A stretch of DNA of 64,000 nucleotides, from the NCBI RefSeq assembly GCF_000195335.1, contig NC_015387.1, positions 1 to 64,000 on the forward strand, written 5' to 3'. Positions 29,925 through 38,960 of this stretch are shown piece after piece. The position numbers were made by a program, and so were the translations under genes. The notes under the pieces are model-generated. The model saw only the letters and a list, made by a program, of their open reading frames with translations. It was not told the origin of the DNA and ran no database searches. Source of the stretch: Marinithermus hydrothermalis DSM 14884. GTDB lineage: Bacteria > Deinococcota > Deinococci > Deinococcales > Marinithermaceae. Every line of letters begins with the position of its first letter. Position 1 is the first letter of the stretch.

Positions 29925-31018
29925 CCGTTCTCGTACCAGCGGCTGTTCAGGTAGTACTCGCTGAAGATCACCTTGAGGAAGGCCGCGAAGGGCACGGCCA
30001 GCACAGCGCCCCACAACCCGAAGAGGGTCGCCCCGGCGAGGATCGCCAGGATCACCGTGACCGGGTGGAGCTGCGTGGCGCGCGAGAGGATCAAGGGAGA
30101 GAAGAGGTGCGCCTCGAGCTGGTTCGCGAGGATGAAGACCACGAGGGTCCCCACGACCGCGACCCCGCCCTGGGGGAGGGCCAAAAGCAGCGCCGGGATG
30201 ATGGAGACGATCACCCCGAGGTACGGGACCAGGTTGAACACCCCCGCGATGAACCCCAGCGCGGCGGCGAGCGGCACGCCCAGGAAGAACAGGCCCAACC
30301 CCACCACCGTACCCACGAGGGCCGCGATCAACAGCTGCCCCCGCACATACCCCCCCACCGCGTGGTCCAGCTTGGCGGCCAGGTCCTGGATGAGGGGCTG
30401 GTACGGCCTGGGAAACACCTGAATCAAGCTCTGCCCGATGCGGGGAAAATCCAAAAGCATGTACGCGGTAAGCACAAAAACGATAAAGAGCTGGAACAAG
30501 CCGCCCACGATCCCCGCCAACCCCTGGATGAGGCTGCCCCCTGTGCCCAAGAGGGTGCGCAGCCACTCCAACAGGGTGTTCGCGAACCCCTCCAACAGAG
30601 CTTGCAGGCTGGCCGAGGCGCCTTGAAGCACGCGCTCGAGCTCGGGCGGCACCTCGAACCGCGTGATGCGGTCCGGCAGCCCCTCGACCCACTGCACCAA
30701 AGGCGCGACCAGGGCCGGCAGGTCCCGCGCGAAGCGGGAGAGCTGCCCCACCACCTCCGCCACGAGCACCGAGGCGAACCCCAGGAAAAGGAAGAGCAGC
30801 GCGTACGCCACGACCACGCCCAGCACACGGCGCACGCGGAAGCGCTCGAGCCAGCACACCAGGGGGTTGGCGAGGTACGCGAGGACGTAGGCCACCACGA
30901 ACGCCGTCCAGACGCTCTGAGCGCGCGCGAGGAGCTGGTAGAGGGCCCACACCCCAAGCAAGGCCGCGAGCACGCGCACGTACGGGTTGGCCCAGACCTG
31001 CTGGAAAGCGTCCCGCAT
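29921..31018 (-). CDS. AI-2E family transporter (PerM/YdiK-like)
   Basis: 365 residues with about eight membrane helices and the conserved C-terminal region of the family (LGFIAGVFNLVPYLGVIVSIIPALLLAL around 255, VTVILAILAGATLFGLWGAVLAVPFAAFLKV at the end, cited as landmarks). The family includes autoinducer-2 exporters and Na/H antiporters, so the substrate is open. The ATG at 31018 is preferred over a TTG at 31036 because TACCCT at 31025-31030 is 6 nt upstream. It starts 5 bp after the LytM-like gene. Confidence 0.87.
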   Translation of the reverse strand: MRDAFQQVWANPYVRVLAALLGVWALYQLLARAQSVWTAFVVAYVLAYLANPLVCWLERFRVRRVLGVVVAYALLFLFLGFASVLVAEVVGQLSRFARDLPALVAPLVQWVEGLPDRITRFEVPPELERVLQGASASLQALLEGFANTLLEWLRTLLGTGGSLIQGLAGIVGGLFQLFIVFVLTAYMLLDFPRIGQSLIQVFPRPYQPLIQDLAAKLDHAVGGYVRGQLLIAALVGTVVGLGLFFLGVPLAAALGFIAGVFNLVPYLGVIVSIIPALLLALPQGGVAVVGTLVVFILANQLEAHLFSPLILSRATQLHPVTVILAILAGATLFGLWGAVLAVPFAAFLKVIFSEYYLNSRWYENG

Positions 31019-31022
31019 GGGT

Positions 31023-31736
31023 TTAGGGTACCGCAAACAAGCGGGCGGCCTCCTCCAGGATCGCTTCGGGCTCGAGACCTTCGCCCAGATAGCTTCCGGT
31101 GTCCACCCCGCCCGTCCACACCTCGAAGAGCAGGCGTGCGCCGCTCGTGCGCCCCTCCACGGCCAGAGAGGTGCCGCTGTTGCCCACGTACCCGATCCAC
31201 TGGCCCTTGTGCACCACCGTTCCCTCCCGGAGGTTCGGGGCGAGGCCCGCGAGGTGGCCGTACACGGTGATCCGCCCGTCCGGGTGCCGGATCCAGACCT
31301 CCCGGCCCCGCAGGGCGTCCATCTGCTCGGGGCTCGCGCCCTCCGCGACCGCTTGGAGCAGTTCGGCGAACGCCTCGGGGGAAAGCTCGGTGTAGGCTTG
31401 TTCGGCCTTGATCACGGTGCCGCCGGCCGCGGCCACCACGCCCGTCCCGTACGGAACGGGAACACACGCGTCCCCCTCGGTGAAGATGAACCCGTAGCTC
31501 ACGCCGTTGCGGTACGGTCGCAGCGCGCCGGGCAGGTGGTCGGGGTTCTTGGGGAGGCACGCGCCGGGCAGGGGCAGGGTGTACCCTCCGGGGCCGCGCG
31601 CGCGGTCCGTCTCGAGGGCGACCAGTTCCCCGCGGAGCGCGTGCAACGTGCGGCGGTCCTGCTGCCAGGCCAGCGTGACCACCAGGGCGTAGAGCGCGGT
31701 CAGTAACAGTACGTACCAGCCGGGCTTGAGCCGCAT
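31023..31736 (-). CDS. LytM/M23-fold membrane protein with degenerate active site
   Basis: 237 residues. One N-terminal membrane helix (~8-25), a short helical linker, then an M23 peptidase fold (~85-215). Its C-terminal half keeps VYGHLAGLAP and KGQWIGYVGNSGTS. The zinc ligands look lost: the usual HxxxD region reads SYGFIFTEGD, and the usual HLHFE reads RLLFEVW. This resembles EnvC/NlpD-type regulators that activate cell-wall amidases rather than cutting peptidoglycan. Leaderless from TAGAAT (31743-31748), 6 nt before the ATG. Confidence 0.82.
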   Translation of the reverse strand: MRLKPGWYVLLLTALYALVVTLAWQQDRRTLHALRGELVALETDRARGPGGYTLPLPGACLPKNPDHLPGALRPYRNGVSYGFIFTEGDACVPVPYGTGVVAAAGGTVIKAEQAYTELSPEAFAELLQAVAEGASPEQMDALRGREVWIRHPDGRITVYGHLAGLAPNLREGTVVHKGQWIGYVGNSGTSLAVEGRTSGARLLFEVWTGGVDTGSYLGEGLEPEAILEEAARLFAVP

Positions 31737-31851
31737 CAACTCATTCTAAGCAAATCCACCTTTCGGGTACTCCGCCGGAGGCCTTGCCCGTCGCCGCCCG
31801 GCTCACCCAAGGTTCGGGGAGGGGGACGGTCGCACGTTCCGCTGCACACCC

Positions 31852-31879
31852 AAAAAGAGAACGCGCCCCGAAGGGCGCG
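31852..31879 (-). terminator. Rho-independent terminator of rpmB
   Basis: On the minus strand, CGCGCCC-TTCG-GGGCGCG (7-bp stem, UUCG tetraloop) is followed within 5 nt by TCTTTTTG. Textbook terminator 22 bp past the rpmB stop. Confidence 0.9.
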
Positions 31880-31900
31880 CGGGTGGAAGGCCGAGGGCCT

Positions 31901-32200
31901 TCACTTCAGGAGCTGCAGGAGGCGGGCCTTGAGCTTCTTGTCGGAGAGGCCGCGGGTGTCCATGCCTTTGGCCCGCTCGGCGAGCTCGTACACCTTGTGG
32001 ATGTGCGAGGCGCTCACGCGGAAGGTGAGGGTGCGGTCCCCGATCTTGACCCGGACCTTTTGCAGGTTGGGGAGCTGCCGGCGCTTGGAGATGCCGGTGA
32101 TCTTCTTACCCACCCCGCCTTCGCGCTTGGCCTTACCGCGCCGGGTGATCTTGTTGGCCACGACCGGCCGCTTTCCGCTGATTTCACATACCTTCGACAT
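31901..32200 (-). CDS. rpmB: 50S ribosomal protein L28
   Basis: 99 residues, including a C-terminal extension. Family features are MSKVCEISGKRPVVANKIT at the start and RRQLPNLQKVRVKI in the middle. E. coli L28 is 78 residues; a ~98-residue form is normal for Thermus. A GGAGGG-type site lies before the ATG. Monocistronic, with its own terminator. Confidence 0.96.
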   Translation of the reverse strand: MSKVCEISGKRPVVANKITRRGKAKREGGVGKKITGISKRRQLPNLQKVRVKIGDRTLTFRVSASHIHKVYELAERAKGMDTRGLSDKKLKARLLQLLK

Positions 32201-32305
32201 CACGCCCTCCATGCAAGGCCAGGCGGCCCCAATAGGCCAGCCCCTGGCCGAAGCCAGCGTCCGCCAGTTTAACATATCCAAAGCAAGGAATGCTAGACTC
32301 GCTGC

Positions 32306-32740
32306 ATGCCGGTAGTGCTGGTGCCCCTGTTGATCGTCCTCGACCAAACCCTGAAGCTATGGGCCCTGGAGCACCTCGACGCGATCCCTGACCCCTTCCT
32401 GCCGGGGCTGTACCTCACCCTGGTGCGCAACACGGGGATGGCTTTTGGCCTCCTGCCCGGCCAGGCCGGGGTGCTGGCCTGGGTGAGCCTCGCGGTCGGT
32501 GGGGGGCTCCTCGTGTACCTGGCCCGCGCCCGGCCGGGGGGGCTGCGCGAAACGGCCCTTTCCCTGCTCGCGGCCGGCGCGCTCGGCAACGCGATCGACC
32601 GGATCGGCCGGGGCTGGGTGGTGGATTACCTGGACATCGGCCCCGGCCTCTGGCCGGTCTTTAACCTAGCGGACGTCTGCGTGGTGCTGGGCGTCCTCCT
32701 CCTGCTCTTGCCTAGCCGCCGGCGGCCGCGGGCCTTCTAA
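32306..32740 (+). CDS. lspA: Lipoprotein signal peptidase (signal peptidase II)
   Basis: 144 residues with four membrane helices. It cleaves lipoprotein signal peptides after lipidation. Catalytic Asp residues are in GNAIDRIGRGWVVDYLD and FNLADVCVVLG; the conserved VRNTGMAFGLL is also present. Leaderless: TAGACT at 32294-32299 lies 6 nt before the ATG. Divergent from rpmB. Confidence 0.95.
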   Translation: MPVVLVPLLIVLDQTLKLWALEHLDAIPDPFLPGLYLTLVRNTGMAFGLLPGQAGVLAWVSLAVGGGLLVYLARARPGGLRETALSLLAAGALGNAIDRIGRGWVVDYLDIGPGLWPVFNLADVCVVLGVLLLLLPSRRRPRAF

Positions 32741-32771
32741 GCACCCACCGCGGCGCGAGCGCTTTGGGGGC

Positions 32772-33920
32772 TTAGCCTAGGGCCTCGAGGCGCTCCAGGG
32801 CGGCCTGGATGTTCTCGGTGCTGGTCGCGTACGAGAAGCGCACGTGGCGAGGCGCGGCAAAATCGGTTCCTGGCACCACCGCGACCCGGGCCGCCTCCAG
32901 CAGGCGCTCGGCGGCCTTGACCTCGTCCAGGTCGATGCGGGACACGTCCGCCATCACGTAGAACGCCCCCTGGGGCTTGGGGGTGGGGAAGCCCAGGCGG
33001 TTCAGCCCCTCCACGATCAGCTCGCGCCGCGCGCGGAAGGTCTCGCGCGCCCTTTGGATGAAGGCTTGGGTTGCGGGGTTCGTGAGGGCCTCGAGGGTCG
33101 CCCACTGGGCGATGGAGGTGGCGTGCGTCGTGATTTGCCCCTGAACCTTGATCGCGGCCTGGATCACGGCCTTGGGGCCCGCGGCGTACCCCACGCGCCA
33201 CCCGGTCATGGCGAAGGCCTTGGCCGCGCCGTTCACGGTGATGGTGTGCTCGGGCGCGAGCTGGCCGGGGGAGAAGTGCGTGCCCTCGTAGATCAGGTGC
33301 TCGTAGATCTCGTCCGAGATCAGGTAGAACCCGCGCTCCATGGCGAGGCGGGCCAGAGCCTCCAGCACCTCGCGCGGGTAGACCGCTCCGGTGGGGTTGT
33401 TGGGGGAGTTCACCACCAGGGCCTTGGTGCGCGGCGTGACCTTGGCCCGCACCGCGTCCGGGTCGGGGATGAACCCCGCCTCGGGCGCGGTAGGCACCAC
33501 GACCGGCACCCCGCCCGCGAGCTCGATCTGGGCGGGGTAGGTCACCCAGTACGGCGCGATCAGGATCACCTCGTCCCCGGGGTCGATGAGGGCCTGGAAG
33601 ATGTTGTAGAGCGCGGCCTTCCCCCCGACCGTGACCATGGTCTCCTCAGGGCTCACCTCGAGGCCGTTCTCGCGCCGGAACTTCTCCGCGAGCGCCTCGC
33701 GCAGCTCAGGGATACCCGCAGGGGGTGTGTACTTCGTTTTGCCTTCGGCTAAGGCCCTACGCGCGGCTTCCTTGATGTGCTCGGGGGTGTCGAAGTCCGG
33801 CTCGCCCGCGGTCATCGCGATGACATCCACCCCCCGGCGGCGCAGCTCGAGGGCTTTGGCGTTCACCGCTACCGTAGCCGACGGTTTGAGGCGCGTGACG
33901 CGTTCGGACAGACCCTTCAT
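32772..33920 (-). CDS. aspC: Aspartate aminotransferase (class I, PLP-dependent)
   Basis: 382 residues. The PLP lysine is in NGAAKAFAMTGWRVGYA (near 234); other landmarks are TAGEPDFDTPEHIKEAA, VNSPNNPTGAVYP and SDEIYEHLIYE. It is very like the Thermus thermophilus aspartate/prephenate aminotransferase as I remember it, so prephenate may be a second substrate. I chose the ATG at 33920 because the homologue starts MRGLS and TATAAT (33927-33932) lies 6 nt upstream. Confidence 0.94.
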   Translation of the reverse strand: MKGLSERVTRLKPSATVAVNAKALELRRRGVDVIAMTAGEPDFDTPEHIKEAARRALAEGKTKYTPPAGIPELREALAEKFRRENGLEVSPEETMVTVGGKAALYNIFQALIDPGDEVILIAPYWVTYPAQIELAGGVPVVVPTAPEAGFIPDPDAVRAKVTPRTKALVVNSPNNPTGAVYPREVLEALARLAMERGFYLISDEIYEHLIYEGTHFSPGQLAPEHTITVNGAAKAFAMTGWRVGYAAGPKAVIQAAIKVQGQITTHATSIAQWATLEALTNPATQAFIQRARETFRARRELIVEGLNRLGFPTPKPQGAFYVMADVSRIDLDEVKAAERLLEAARVAVVPGTDFAAPRHVRFSYATSTENIQAALERLEALG

Positions 33921-33942
33921 GAGGGGATTATACCCTGCAGAA

Positions 33943-35172
33943 TTATGCACCCGTGCCGACAGGAGCGAGGAGGGCCGGCACCGCGAAGCGCTCGGGAAGA
34001 GGAAGCCGGCACAGCTGGTTTCGGTTCAGGTGCTTGGTCAGGTCGCGGTACAGCGTGGCCACGTACCGCTGCATCTCCGGGCTGTTCAGGTGCGCCGCGA
34101 CCGCCTCGAGGTCCACGGGGTGCTTGGGCACCAGGTGGAGCTCCTCGCGCCACGGGTACCCCCGCGCGTCCACCGCCGCCACGATCGTGGCGCCGCGGGT
34201 CTTGGTGTGTCCCACGACGACGCGCGGCACGCGGTAGAAGGGCTTGAGCTCCCCCACCCGCTCCCGCTCCACCCACAACCCCGAGTGGTTCGTCTCGTAA
34301 TCGATCCAGCTCCGCTTGAGGTTCCGCCCGGTCAGGACGGGCAGCCGACCGGGACCGGGATCGGGGTGCACGAACGGCCGGTCCCGAAACTCCGGGCTGC
34401 GCGCCGCGAAGCGCACCTCAAACACCGCGGCGAGCGGCACGGGGTTCGCTGCCTCGAAGGCCCGGGTCTCCGGGGTCTCGAACCGGATCCACTCCCCCCG
34501 GTAGTCCCGGCGCTCGAGCCAGAGCCGGCCCCCATCCCACAGGCGCAGCTCTCCCGGGCGGGCCTTGGTGAAGTGCAGCACCACCGCGGTCACGCGCACG
34601 CCGGGAAACGCGCGGCCCAGGTAGTGCACCTCGAGGGTGCCGTGCGCGGCGAGGAATTCCCGCAGGCGCTTGAACTCCTCGAGGATCATCCAGCTCGCGG
34701 GCACCACGTAGACGAGCTCCCCTTCGGGCTTGAGGAGGTTGACGGCGTGCTCGATGAACGCACCGTACACGTTGTACCGCCCGTACCAGGTCTGGAACTT
34801 CGCGCGGTAGGCGCGTTTCGCCTCGCGAAGCGCGTGCATCGCGTAATGGCCGGGTACCCCGATGATCCCGTAGGGGGGGTTTCCCAGGATGAGGTCGAAG
34901 CGCTCCGCTGGCTCCCAGAGCAGGAAATCCGCGTGCACGAGGCGCGCTCCTGGTACCGCAAACCCCCGGGCGCCTTCCGGGTCGAGCTCCACCCCCACGA
35001 GCTCCGCCACCGGACCGTACCGCTCCGCAAACGCCCTAAGGAACGGGGCGCTCGCGCAGGCTGGCTCGAGGACTCGCCAGTCGGGGGTGACGGGGCGGCG
35101 CACCAGGGAAAGCATGAACCGGACGAGCTCGTCCGGTGTGTAGACCGCGCCGAGGGAGCGTCTGCCCCGCAT
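33943..35172 (-). CDS. Orphan adenine-specific DNA methyltransferase, M.TaqI-like
   Basis: 409 residues. SAM motif I is VLEPACASAPFLRAF, and catalytic motif IV is NPPYGIIGVPGHYA (NPPY, N6-adenine type). Other stretches are strongly like Thermus aquaticus M.TaqI as I recall it: FDLILGNPPYGI, FAARSPEF, VPVLTGRNLK-like and NHSGLW. M.TaqI methylates the A in TCGA. No TaqI-like endonuclease is next to it, so it looks solitary. Leaderless start: TACACT at 35180-35185, 7 nt before the ATG. Target specificity is inferred. Confidence 0.9.
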   Translation of the reverse strand: MRGRRSLGAVYTPDELVRFMLSLVRRPVTPDWRVLEPACASAPFLRAFAERYGPVAELVGVELDPEGARGFAVPGARLVHADFLLWEPAERFDLILGNPPYGIIGVPGHYAMHALREAKRAYRAKFQTWYGRYNVYGAFIEHAVNLLKPEGELVYVVPASWMILEEFKRLREFLAAHGTLEVHYLGRAFPGVRVTAVVLHFTKARPGELRLWDGGRLWLERRDYRGEWIRFETPETRAFEAANPVPLAAVFEVRFAARSPEFRDRPFVHPDPGPGRLPVLTGRNLKRSWIDYETNHSGLWVERERVGELKPFYRVPRVVVGHTKTRGATIVAAVDARGYPWREELHLVPKHPVDLEAVAAHLNSPEMQRYVATLYRDLTKHLNRNQLCRLPLPERFAVPALLAPVGTGA

Positions 35173-35215
35173 GGCCTCTAGTGTAGCGCAGCCTTCGGAG
35201 GGTGGGTGGGGGGGG

Positions 35216-35833
35216 CTATGGGGTGGCGTCCAGGTCCTCCTCCGTGCGCGCCTCGCGCGAGGTGCGCGCCACCTCGATCGTGCCAAGAAGAACGAACCCT
35301 GGAAGGCGCAGCACGGGCGCGTCGGGGTCGGTCGGGGGCGGGGCGCCCACTGGCTGCACCTGCCCCAGTATGACTGGAGCCGTCACCTCCACGCGCCAGC
35401 CTGCCGGGATCATGAGGCGCACGGAGCCGCACACCACCGACACGTTCAGCACCGCTCGCTGCTCGGCGAGCCGCGCCTCGCGCAGATCGAGCACCGCCTT
35501 GCCACACACCGCCTGTACGTTTCCCCCTTTGAAGGCCGAGGCATGGCTTTTCAGCGCGGTCTTGGCGAAGGTCGCCGCGTGGTAGAGGTAGGGCTCGGCG
35601 CTGGACTCGACCGCCACCGGCTGGGCTGCGGTGTTGCCTTGGCCGACGCCTTGCGCGGGGGGCTCGGGGGAGAGTGGGACCGGCTCGCGGCGTTGGAGGA
35701 GGTAGATCCCGAGGAGGATCAGGGCGATGGGGAAGAAGAAGCTGAAGTCGAGCCACCCCAGATTATCCAGCAACAGCGCCGCGCCGAGGATGATCAACGC
35801 CCAACCCCACCCGTACGTGCTGGATCTGCGCAT
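35216..35833 (-). CDS. LiaF-like membrane protein (cell-wall stress response)
   Basis: 205 residues. Two membrane helices lie at ~8-50, followed by a Pro-rich linker and a C-terminal beta-rich domain (~95-195, NVQAVCGKAVLDLREARLAE, VLNVSVVCGSVRLMIPAGW) of the LiaF/VanY-regulator type found in envelope-stress systems. In Firmicutes LiaF inhibits a LiaRS two-component pair; no such pair is adjacent here. AAGGAGG precedes the ATG. Confidence 0.83.
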   Translation of the reverse strand: MRRSSTYGWGWALIILGAALLLDNLGWLDFSFFFPIALILLGIYLLQRREPVPLSPEPPAQGVGQGNTAAQPVAVESSAEPYLYHAATFAKTALKSHASAFKGGNVQAVCGKAVLDLREARLAEQRAVLNVSVVCGSVRLMIPAGWRVEVTAPVILGQVQPVGAPPPTDPDAPVLRLPGFVLLGTIEVARTSREARTEEDLDATP

Positions 35834-35925
35834 GCTTCCTCCTTACCCTCATACAAGTATATGCCCGGTCGCTCCAAACGCGCACCGTCCGGGCCGCGGC
35901 CCGAACGGTGCGGGGGCGCTTGGGG

Positions 35926-37030
35926 CTATTCTTCCTCGTCCGTATCCGCCGCGACCGCCTCGCGCCGGCCGGCCTTCCACTCGAGCCCCGCCCAGATGAA
36001 ATCCTCGATGTCCCCGTCCAGGACGTTCTGCGGGTCGTGCCGCATCAGGCCGGTGCGGTGGTCCTTGACGTACTGCTTGTCCAGGACGTAACTGCGGATC
36101 TGGCTGCCCCACTCGATCGGCTTCACCTCGCCGCGCAGCTTCGCGAGCTCCTCCTGCTTCTTCTTCCACTCGAGCTGGAACAACCGGGACTTGAGGACCT
36201 TTAGGGCGATCTCCTTGTTCTTGTGCTGGCTGCGCGTGTTCTGGCAGGTCACGATGATCCCGGTGGGCAGGTGCACGATCCGCACCGCGCTGTCCGTGGT
36301 GTTCACGCCCTGGCCGCCGTGCCCTTGGCTGCGGAACACGTCGATGCGCAGGTCCTCGGGCTTGATCTCGACCTCCACGGTGTCGTCCACCTCGGGCATG
36401 ACCTCCACCCCGGCGAACGAGGTGTGCCGCCGGCCCGAAGCGTCAAAGGGCGAGGGGCGGACCAGGCGGTGCACGCCGTTCTCCACCGAGAGGAGGCCGT
36501 ACGCGTTCTCCCCGCGCACGATGATCTGCGCGTAATCGATCCCGGCCTCCGCGCCGGGCGTGACATCCACCACCTCCACGCTAAAGCCCAGCCGGTCCGC
36601 GAGCCGCCGGTACATACGCAAGAGCATCTCCGCCCAGTCGCAGGCCTCCGTCCCTCCCGCACCCGGCTGGATCGTGAGGATCGCGTTCTTCTCCGCGTGG
36701 GGGAAGGTCAGGAGCGTCTCGTGGTAGAGCGCCTCGAGCTTCTTCTGGGCCTCCTCGGCCTCCCCCGCGAGCGCCTCGCGCTCCTCCGGATCGAGCTCGT
36801 TCCACAGCTCCACGAGGCCCTCGAGGTCGGCCTCGAGGGTGCGGTAGGTCTCGACCGTGCGGCGGATCCGGGCGGCCTCCTGGCTGATGCGTCGGGCGCG
36901 CTCGGCGTCGTTCCAGAGGTTCGGGTCGTTCAGTTCGGCCTCGAGCTCGGCCAGGCGGCGTTCCTTGGCGGGGATGTCAAAGATACCCCCTTAGGGCGTC
37001 GAGTCGCGCTTCGAGCGCCTTCACGTCCAT
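35926..37030 (-). CDS. prfB: Peptide chain release factor 2, with programmed +1 frameshift
   Basis: The gene starts with 17 codons (MDVKALEARLDALRGYL), then in-frame TGA at 36979-36977. Shifting +1 at CTT-TGA-C continues into a 350-residue frame, giving ~367 residues in total. The stop-codon recognition tripeptide SPF (RLVRPSPFDASG) and the hydrolysis motif GGQ (QGHGGQGVNTTDSAVRI) are intact. RF2 ends translation at UGA and UAA; low RF2 raises frameshifting at this UGA, so the protein controls its own level. -10 TAGAAT lies 10 nt upstream. Confidence 0.96.
36977..36994 (-). promoter_or_regulatory. Programmed +1 frameshift site of prfB
   Basis: Minus-strand sequence AGGGGGTATCTTTGAC: an internal Shine-Dalgarno-like AGGGGG three bases before CTT TGA C, identical in layout to the E. 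coli RF2 recoding site. Confidence 0.95.
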
Positions 37031-37065
37031 AACGTTCCCGATTCTACCATCAGGCCGCGGCCGGG

Positions 37066-37287
37066 TCAGCCCCGCGCCTTGCGGCCCAGGGGGTAGCCGG
37101 CCAACAGGCCCAGCGCGAGGAGCGCGATCCCTAGGGGGAAGGGGCGCACCGCGAGGCCCAGTAGGGCCCCGGCCAGGACCAGCCCCCAAAACACCCGCCC
37201 CCGCCCGCTCCGCGCGGCGAGGTAGCCGAGGAGGAAGGGGAGGAGCCAGAGGACGAGGCGGAGCAGGGCGAGGGCGGCGGGCGTCAT
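37066..37287 (-). CDS. Small hydrophobic membrane protein
   Basis: 73 residues with two or three predicted membrane helices and a basic C-terminus (YPLGRKARG). No family recognised. A real gene is supported by a CATAAT box at 37294-37299, 6 nt before the ATG, the same leaderless spacing used by many genes here, and by its tight fit between prfB and the acyl-CoA ligase gene. Confidence 0.6.
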   Translation of the reverse strand: MTPAALALLRLVLWLLPFLLGYLAARSGRGRVFWGLVLAGALLGLAVRPFPLGIALLALGLLAGYPLGRKARG

Positions 37288-37305
37288 GCCTTCATTATGC
37301 GGGGG

Positions 37306-38931
37306 TTAGGCCTCGGCTTCCTCCCACCGCCAGTCCTTGAACCGCTCGCGCAGCGCGGCTTTCAGGAATTTTCCGGTCGAGGTGCGCGGGATCTCGTCCA
37401 CGAAGACGAAGGCGTCCGGCAGCCACCACTTGGCGAACTGGGGGGCGAGGAACTCCCTGAGGGCCTCGGGGGTGGCGTGCTGGCCTTCCTTGAGGACCAC
37501 CACCGCCAGGGGGCGCTCGCCCCACTTGGGGTGCGGCACCGCGATCACCGCGGCTTCCGCCACGGCGGAGTGGGCCATGAGGGCGTTCTCGAGGTCCACC
37601 GAGCTGATCCACTCCCCGCCCGACTTGACCAGGTCCTTGGTGCGGTCCGTGATCTTCACGTACCCTTCGGGGTCGATCGTGGCCACGTCCCCGGTGCGGA
37701 ACCAGCCGTCCTCGCTCCAGCTGTCGGCGGCGTCGGGGCGGTTGTAGTAGCCCGCCGCGACCCACGGCCCGCGCACCTGCAGCTCCCCCATGGTGCGGCC
37801 GTCCCAGGGGGCCTCGCCCGCGTCGTTCACCACGCGCACCTCGACGAGCGGCGCGGGCAGGCCCTGCTTGGCCCGGTAGGCGTACTGCGCGTCCTCCGGG
37901 AGGTCTTTGAGGTAGGACTTCAGTTGGCTGACGGTGCCCAAGGGGCTCAGCTCGGTCATGCCCCAGGCGTGGATGACCCGGAGGTTGAACCGGTCGAACG
38001 TCCGGATCATGCCCTCCGGCGCGGCCGACCCCCCCACGATCATGCGCATCCCCGGGGTGAGGTTCCAGCGGCCGGGGTGTTTCTCGAGGGCTTGGAGGAT
38101 GCCCAGCCAGATCGTGGGCACGCCCGCGGTGACCGTGACCTGCTCCTTCTCGTACAGCTCGAGCAGGCTCTCCGGGTCCAGGTGCGGTCCGGGAAAGACC
38201 TGCTTCGCGCCGACCAGGGTCGCGGTGAAGGGCAGCCCCCAGGCGTTCACGTGAAACATCGGCACCACGGGGAGCAGGGTGTCCTGCTGGCTCAGGCCGA
38301 GCGCGTCAGGCAAGGCGGAGGCCAGGGAGTGCAGCACGATCGCGCGGTGCGAGTACAGCACGCCCTTGGGCCGGCCGGTGGTGCCGGAGGTGTAGCAGAG
38401 GCCGAGGGCTTCCTCCTCGTCGAGCTCGGGGTAGGTGAACGGCCCCTGCCCGCTCTCGAGGAAGGCCTCGTAGTCCAGGGTGCCCTCGGGGACGGGTTGG
38501 CCCGTGAGGGGCACCACGATGACGCGCTCCACGCGGATCTGGTCCTTCACCGCGTTCAAAAGGGGGAGGAGGATGTCGTCCACGATGAGGAACCGGTCCT
38601 CGGCGTGGTTGATGATGTAGGCCAGGTCCTTGGGGTGGAGCCGCAGGTTCAGCGTGTGCAGCACGCCCCCGGCCACGGGGACGCCGAAGTAGGCCTCGAG
38701 GTGGGCGTAGTGGTTCCACATCAGGGTGCCCACGCGGTCGCCTTTTTGGAGGCCAGCCTGTTGCAGGGCCTTCGCAAGGGCCCGGGCGCGGCGGTAGAAG
38801 TCCTGGTAGGTGTAGCGGTGGAGGGACTTGTCCGGTAGGCGCGAGACGATCTCGACCTTGCCGAAAAGCTGCCCCGCCCGCTCCAGAATGTGCGTCAGGG
38901 TAAGGGGAAACCGCATCATGTTCCCGTTCAT
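37306..38931 (-). CDS. Long-chain fatty-acid CoA ligase
   Basis: 541 residues from the ATG at 38931 (GGGAGG upstream). It activates fatty acids to acyl-CoA with ATP. AMP-binding motif YTSGTTGRPKGV (near 185), GMTELSP (near 335), FRTGDVATIDPEGYVKITDR and the GEWIS motif KSGGEWISSVDLE (near 440), followed by IPRTSTGKFLK with the catalytic Lys. It closely resembles the structurally known Thermus thermophilus long-chain synthetase. It is divergent from the TetR gene and shares its operator region. Confidence 0.93.
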   Translation of the reverse strand: MNGNMMRFPLTLTHILERAGQLFGKVEIVSRLPDKSLHRYTYQDFYRRARALAKALQQAGLQKGDRVGTLMWNHYAHLEAYFGVPVAGGVLHTLNLRLHPKDLAYIINHAEDRFLIVDDILLPLLNAVKDQIRVERVIVVPLTGQPVPEGTLDYEAFLESGQGPFTYPELDEEEALGLCYTSGTTGRPKGVLYSHRAIVLHSLASALPDALGLSQQDTLLPVVPMFHVNAWGLPFTATLVGAKQVFPGPHLDPESLLELYEKEQVTVTAGVPTIWLGILQALEKHPGRWNLTPGMRMIVGGSAAPEGMIRTFDRFNLRVIHAWGMTELSPLGTVSQLKSYLKDLPEDAQYAYRAKQGLPAPLVEVRVVNDAGEAPWDGRTMGELQVRGPWVAAGYYNRPDAADSWSEDGWFRTGDVATIDPEGYVKITDRTKDLVKSGGEWISSVDLENALMAHSAVAEAAVIAVPHPKWGERPLAVVVLKEGQHATPEALREFLAPQFAKWWLPDAFVFVDEIPRTSTGKFLKAALRERFKDWRWEEAEA

Positions 38932-38960
38932 GGCGTACCTCCCGAGCTTGGGTTGGTCCC

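Noticed and set aside
36977-37189. prfB as a broken gene
   Set aside because: The stop is the standard RF2 autoregulatory TGA with an internal ribosome-binding motif, and the downstream frame is intact.
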